Shown piece by piece: positions 61,662-64,000 of a DNA stretch of 64,000 nucleotides. Every line of letters starts with the position of its first letter. Within the stretch, counting starts at the first letter, position 1. The DNA is from UBA3824 sp017541145 (GTDB lineage Bacteria > Bacteroidota > Bacteroidia > Bacteroidales > UBA3824), in contig CAMVLO010000014.1 in NCBI GenBank assembly GCA_947168365.1, forward strand, positions 7,978-71,977, read 5' to 3'. The notes beneath the pieces were generated by a model. That model had not been told where the DNA came from. It saw only the letters and a program-made list of their open reading frames with translations, and searched no databases. A program made the position numbers and the translations under genes.

Positions 61662-62417
61662 ATGCACGAGGTTTTGGATTTTGAATACAAAAGTTTATCG
61701 GAATTTTCTTCTCCGGTTTGCAGTCATTCGTTTTTGCTGAGGTGCGCACCGGAAAATGTTATAAATCAAAGAATTGAAATTTCAGAGGCGGAATTTTTTT
61801 CGCCCTTTCAATCCTCCGTTGACGGTTTTGGAAATTCTACGGTATTTGGTCTGATAAAAGATTATCACAACAGTTTTTCTGTTGTTTCGTCAGGACGTGT
61901 GGAAATTGACAACTCACAGAAAAACAGAACATTCAGTCCCGTATTCAAATATCCGTCTCCTTTGACAATGCCCAATGAAGAACTGACCGATTTTGCCAAA
62001 ACTTTTGCGGGGAACACCGCCGAGCAAACCCTCAAAAATCTTGGTGCGGTGGTTAATGACAAAATCGTCTACAAACCCGCCGTAACGAAAAATTCAACCA
62101 CATCGGCGGAGGTTTTTGCACAAAAATGCGGGGTTTGTCAAGACTTGTCGCATGTGTTGATTACTTGTCTAAGAATCAACGGGATAGCCGCGCGGTATGT
62201 CAGCGGATATGTAAAAGGTTTGAAACTCAGTCACGCTTGGACAGAGGCTTTTTACGACGGCTGTTGGCACGCCTTTGACGCCACCGAAAACATCTTTGTA
62301 ACAAGCGGTTACATCAAAATAGCGCACGGCCGCGACGCCTCAGATTGTCCGCTCAACAGAGGAATTTATTACGGAAATGCTGTGGAAAAAGTGGAAATTG
62401 AGATTGAAGTGAAATAA
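61662..62417 (+). CDS. Transglutaminase-like cysteine protein
   Basis: 251 residues, no signal peptide. C-terminal transglutaminase-core domain with the catalytic triad: Cys in KCGVCQDLSHVLI (~residue 165), His in LSHAWTEAF (~residue 193) and Asp in CWHAFDATEN (~residue 205); N-terminal Bact_transglu_N-like beta domain (~1-125, HSFLLRCAPENVIN). Likely cleaves or forms amide bonds; with the ATP-grasp ligase and alpha-E protein it forms a conserved module suggested to handle small peptides. Tight spacing to the alpha-E gene indicates co-transcription. Confidence 0.9.
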   Translation: MHEVLDFEYKSLSEFSSPVCSHSFLLRCAPENVINQRIEISEAEFFSPFQSSVDGFGNSTVFGLIKDYHNSFSVVSSGRVEIDNSQKNRTFSPVFKYPSPLTMPNEELTDFAKTFAGNTAEQTLKNLGAVVNDKIVYKPAVTKNSTTSAEVFAQKCGVCQDLSHVLITCLRINGIAARYVSGYVKGLKLSHAWTEAFYDGCWHAFDATENIFVTSGYIKIAHGRDASDCPLNRGIYYGNAVEKVEIEIEVK

Positions 62418-62445
62418 TTTTTTTTGAAATTTAAAACACTTTTCT

Positions 62446-62453
62446 TATTTTTG
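62446..62453 (+). promoter_or_regulatory. -7 promoter element for the DUF3791-like gene
   Basis: TATTTTTG followed by CACATT, 29 bases before the ATG at 62483. Confidence 0.6.
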
Positions 62454-62482
62454 CACATTATCAAACGGTAAAACATAGAACT

Positions 62483-62716
62483 ATGTCCCGCAGCGAAACC
62501 AATAAGTTAAAATATATCATTGCCTTGGTTGCAGAATTTGCCGCAAAATTCTCAATCGGCGAAAAACAAGCCTACAACTATCTGAAACGGTTCAAAGGTA
62601 TGGATTATTTGTCGGAGTTTTATGACGTGTTGCATACTTTGTCGTTTGAAGAAACAGTGTGTTCGTTGTCAATAGTTTGCAACAGAAACGGTGGAAAATT
62701 GATGTACAACGTATGA
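62483..62716 (+). CDS. DUF3791-type small protein
   Basis: 77 residues with the DUF3791 pattern: LKYIIALVAEFAAKFSIGEKQAYNYLKRF then DYLSEFYDVLHTLSFEETVCSL. Such genes usually overlap and precede a DUF3990 gene (ADP-ribosyltransferase-like fold, proteins starting MILYHGS) in toxin-antitoxin-like pairs. Here the stop TGA overlaps a following ATG as ATGA, but what follows is only a stub (62713-62736), so the expected partner is missing. A near copy of its 3' half lies at 62983-63092. Confidence 0.8.
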   Translation: MSRSETNKLKYIIALVAEFAAKFSIGEKQAYNYLKRFKGMDYLSEFYDVLHTLSFEETVCSLSIVCNRNGGKLMYNV

Positions 62717-62736
62717 TACTTTATGAAACTCTCTGA
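62713..62736 (+). pseudogene. Stub of a DUF3990-type gene (MILY start, rest deleted)
   Basis: ATG overlapping the DUF3791 stop reads M-I-L-Y-E-T-L-stop. DUF3990 proteins characteristically begin MILYHGS at exactly this coupled position. The frame ends after 7 codons because the downstream gene's sequence begins, so the body was deleted. Inference from a four-residue match plus position. Confidence 0.4.
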
Positions 62737-62953
62737 TTCTCAAATTAAAATGATGCAAGAAGATTTGCTCTCAGAACTTGTAACGATGGTTATGGAGCGT
62801 TGGCATTATTCTATTAACGAAGCATTAGACACCGTTTATAACAGTGAAACATTTTCACATCTAACAGACAAAAACACAGGTCTTTATTATCAAAGTGCCG
62901 GTTATGTATATTCTTTTTTGGACAATGAATTAAAAGAAGGACGTTTTTGCTGA
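62723..62953 (+). CDS. Small conserved protein companion of DUF3791/DUF3990 loci
   Basis: 76 residues: MKLSDSQIKMMQEDLLSELV, then MERWHYSINEALDTVYNSET and GLYYQSAGYVYSFLDNE. I recognise this as the type of small protein that accompanies DUF3791/DUF3990 genes in Bacteroidetes, but it has no established function. Its ATG lies inside the DUF3990 stub, and it may now be translated by coupling from the DUF3791 gene. Confidence 0.7.
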   Translation: MKLSDSQIKMMQEDLLSELVTMVMERWHYSINEALDTVYNSETFSHLTDKNTGLYYQSAGYVYSFLDNELKEGRFC

Positions 62954-62982
62954 TTTTTCTCCCCTCCGTATTTTCCCTTACT

Positions 62983-63092
62983 CAAGCCAACAACTATCTT
63001 AAACGGTACAAAGGTTAGGATTATTTGTCGGAGTTTTATGACGTGCTGCATACTTTGTCGTTTGAAGAAACAGTGCGTTCGTTGTCAATAGT
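62983..63092 (+). pseudogene. Partial duplicate of the DUF3791-type gene
   Basis: 110 bases match 62567-62676 with about seven differences. The frame reads QANNYLKRYKG, a TAG stop, then DYLSEFYDVLHTLSFEETV and so on. The start half is missing. It ends three bases before the stop codon of the opposing gene at 63096. Confidence 0.88.
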
Positions 63093-63095
63093 ACT

Positions 63096-64000
63096 TTATT
63101 CTATCCATGCAGCAAAATCTGTTATTACAAAAAATAAATGACAGTTTGAACTTCGCTCAAAGACTTGATAGTACTTATCCCCGTCATGACAAAGTATTAG
63201 TTTGTTGTCGAATGGAGAATAATAAGGTTCAAGACCTTCAAAAGGAAATATTGTTTTGATTTGTTTCCTAACAATATCAATCTCAACTATTTCAGATGGT
63301 AAAATTGTTTTTTTCCATCTATTTTTTGCTGTACGAAGTTCGCAAATTATCGTCTTTTCATCATTAGACAATTGCGCATTGAAATAGCCGCGTTTAATAT
63401 TGTTTCCATAATTCGGAGGCATCATCACAATTTTATTGTCATTGTAAATTGTTCCGTTCTCACAATGAAGTTTTTTCCCTTGACGCTGAGAATAATTTAG
63501 TGTGTCAATTTTATAAAAAATGGAATTATCGATGTCTGACAAATAATCAGATCCGTCGTAATGGAATAATAACAAATTATTACCGGTTTTTATCCGTTTG
63601 TAATTACCCATAATTTCATCAAAATGCAGAAAACCGATTTCTTCAACTTCAGATTTAAAAACAAGAGTACTGTCTTTAACCGCAATTTCTTTAAAAGAAT
63701 TATTCAACCGAGTATTTGCAGTACATGTTAAAAACCAGTCATTTCCATATCTGACAAAACAATGAACCTTAAAACAACGTACCCCAGAACAACCGTTAAC
63801 GCAGTAAAAATTAACCTCTTTGTTTCTTACTTTAAAAAAGTAATTTTGTACAATTGAAAACGGCAAACTATTAGCAGCCCATGAGTTAATTTCTGGTAAA
63901 TCAGTAAATTTAATAGTATTAGTAGTATCAAAACACTCCCAAATTAGTTTGTCATTTGTAATAATTTGAGAATACGAAAACTTACACAACAATACATAAA
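63096..64000 (-). CDS. Exported protein of unknown function, 5' end outside window
   Basis: The frame is open to the right window edge; the TTG at 63992 is not a convincing start because the reading continues upstream as YVLLCKFSYSQ, which looks like the end of a signal peptide. About 301 residues are visible, beta-rich and with tryptophans and tyrosines spread evenly (IWECFDTTNTIKF, FHYDGSDYLSDIDNS), ending FVITDFAAWIE. Repeated short DG/ND turns suggest a beta-propeller, but no family is recognised. Base composition is AT-rich like the main chromosome. Confidence 0.65.
   Translation of the reverse strand, partial: YVLLCKFSYSQIITNDKLIWECFDTTNTIKFTDLPEINSWAANSLPFSIVQNYFFKVRNKEVNFYCVNGCSGVRCFKVHCFVRYGNDWFLTCTANTRLNNSFKEIAVKDSTLVFKSEVEEIGFLHFDEIMGNYKRIKTGNNLLLFHYDGSDYLSDIDNSIFYKIDTLNYSQRQGKKLHCENGTIYNDNKIVMMPPNYGNNIKRGYFNAQLSNDEKTIICELRTAKNRWKKTILPSEIVEIDIVRKQIKTIFPFEGLEPYYSPFDNKLILCHDGDKYYQVFERSSNCHLFFVITDFAAWIE

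Noticed and set aside
58256..62417. Prophage or defence island in the accessory end of the window
   Set aside because: No integrase, phage structural, restriction or nuclease-type gene is visible.

Overview
The window looks like an AT-rich chromosome segment of an anaerobic member of the Bacteroidetes, most likely Bacteroidales. Grounds seen in the sequence: many upstream regions carry the Bacteroidetes -7 promoter element TAnnTTTG; a giant SprB-repeat/PKD protein ends in a type-B Por-secretion (T9SS) sorting domain; a pyruvate formate-lyase, lax lipoprotein signals and several outer-membrane-type proteins are present. No species is claimed.

Layout. 1-3.7 kb: 3' part of pflB, a small XRE regulator and guaA. 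3.8-13.6 kb: a leftward run of envelope genes (serine hydrolase, HhH/beta-barrel protein, two small exported proteins, the 1701-residue SprB adhesin). 13.7-25.1 kb: RNase Z, a TPR protein, an OmpA protein, a 22-codon gene remnant, an AT-rich orphan, penicillin-binding protein 1C, UDP-glucuronate decarboxylase, GtrA, glycogen branching enzyme and a 59-residue orphan. 25.2-26.5 kb: an IS256/IS1249-like element with doubled ends and an apparent 5' frameshift. 26.6-33.6 kb: MBOAT O-acyltransferase, an orphan membrane protein, a family 3 glycosidase with PA14 insert, tRNA-Thr and tRNA-Tyr, and a second HhH protein. 33.8-41.6 kb: a STAS protein beside rpsA, then tsaD, a voltage-gated-type K+ channel, a RelA/SpoT protein with a broken hydrolase motif, and a Crp/Fnr regulator. 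41.6-51.4 kb: exported proteins, an aminotransferase, a candidate small RNA with an adjacent palindrome, and a 1611-residue sensor (two solute-binding domains, beta-propeller, Y_Y_Y, one membrane segment, PP2C/SpoIIE phosphatase). 51.5-57.3 kb: a leftward arginine/proline set argD-proB-proA-argB-argE. 57.5-64 kb: accessory region with a four-helix-bundle protein, two lipoproteins (one a nitroreductase), the conserved trio CP-ATP-grasp / alpha-E / transglutaminase interrupted by a 14-copy heptamer repeat, a decayed DUF3791/DUF3990-type locus with a partial duplicate, and a gene cut by the window edge.

How the genes may work together. argD, argB and argE belong to one acetylated (or succinylated) arginine route and proBA makes proline; all draw on glutamate. 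The PP2C sensor and the STAS protein are potential partners of a partner-switching circuit, although about 12 kb apart. The CP-ATP-grasp trio is a recurrent operon whose substrate is unknown. The most noteworthy items are the giant PP2C sensor with its odd upstream region, the hydrolase-defective Rel protein, the heptamer repeat inside the ATP-grasp operon, the doubled-end IS, and the traceable decay of the DUF3791/DUF3990 locus. I see no CRISPR array, prophage, rRNA or obvious defence island.
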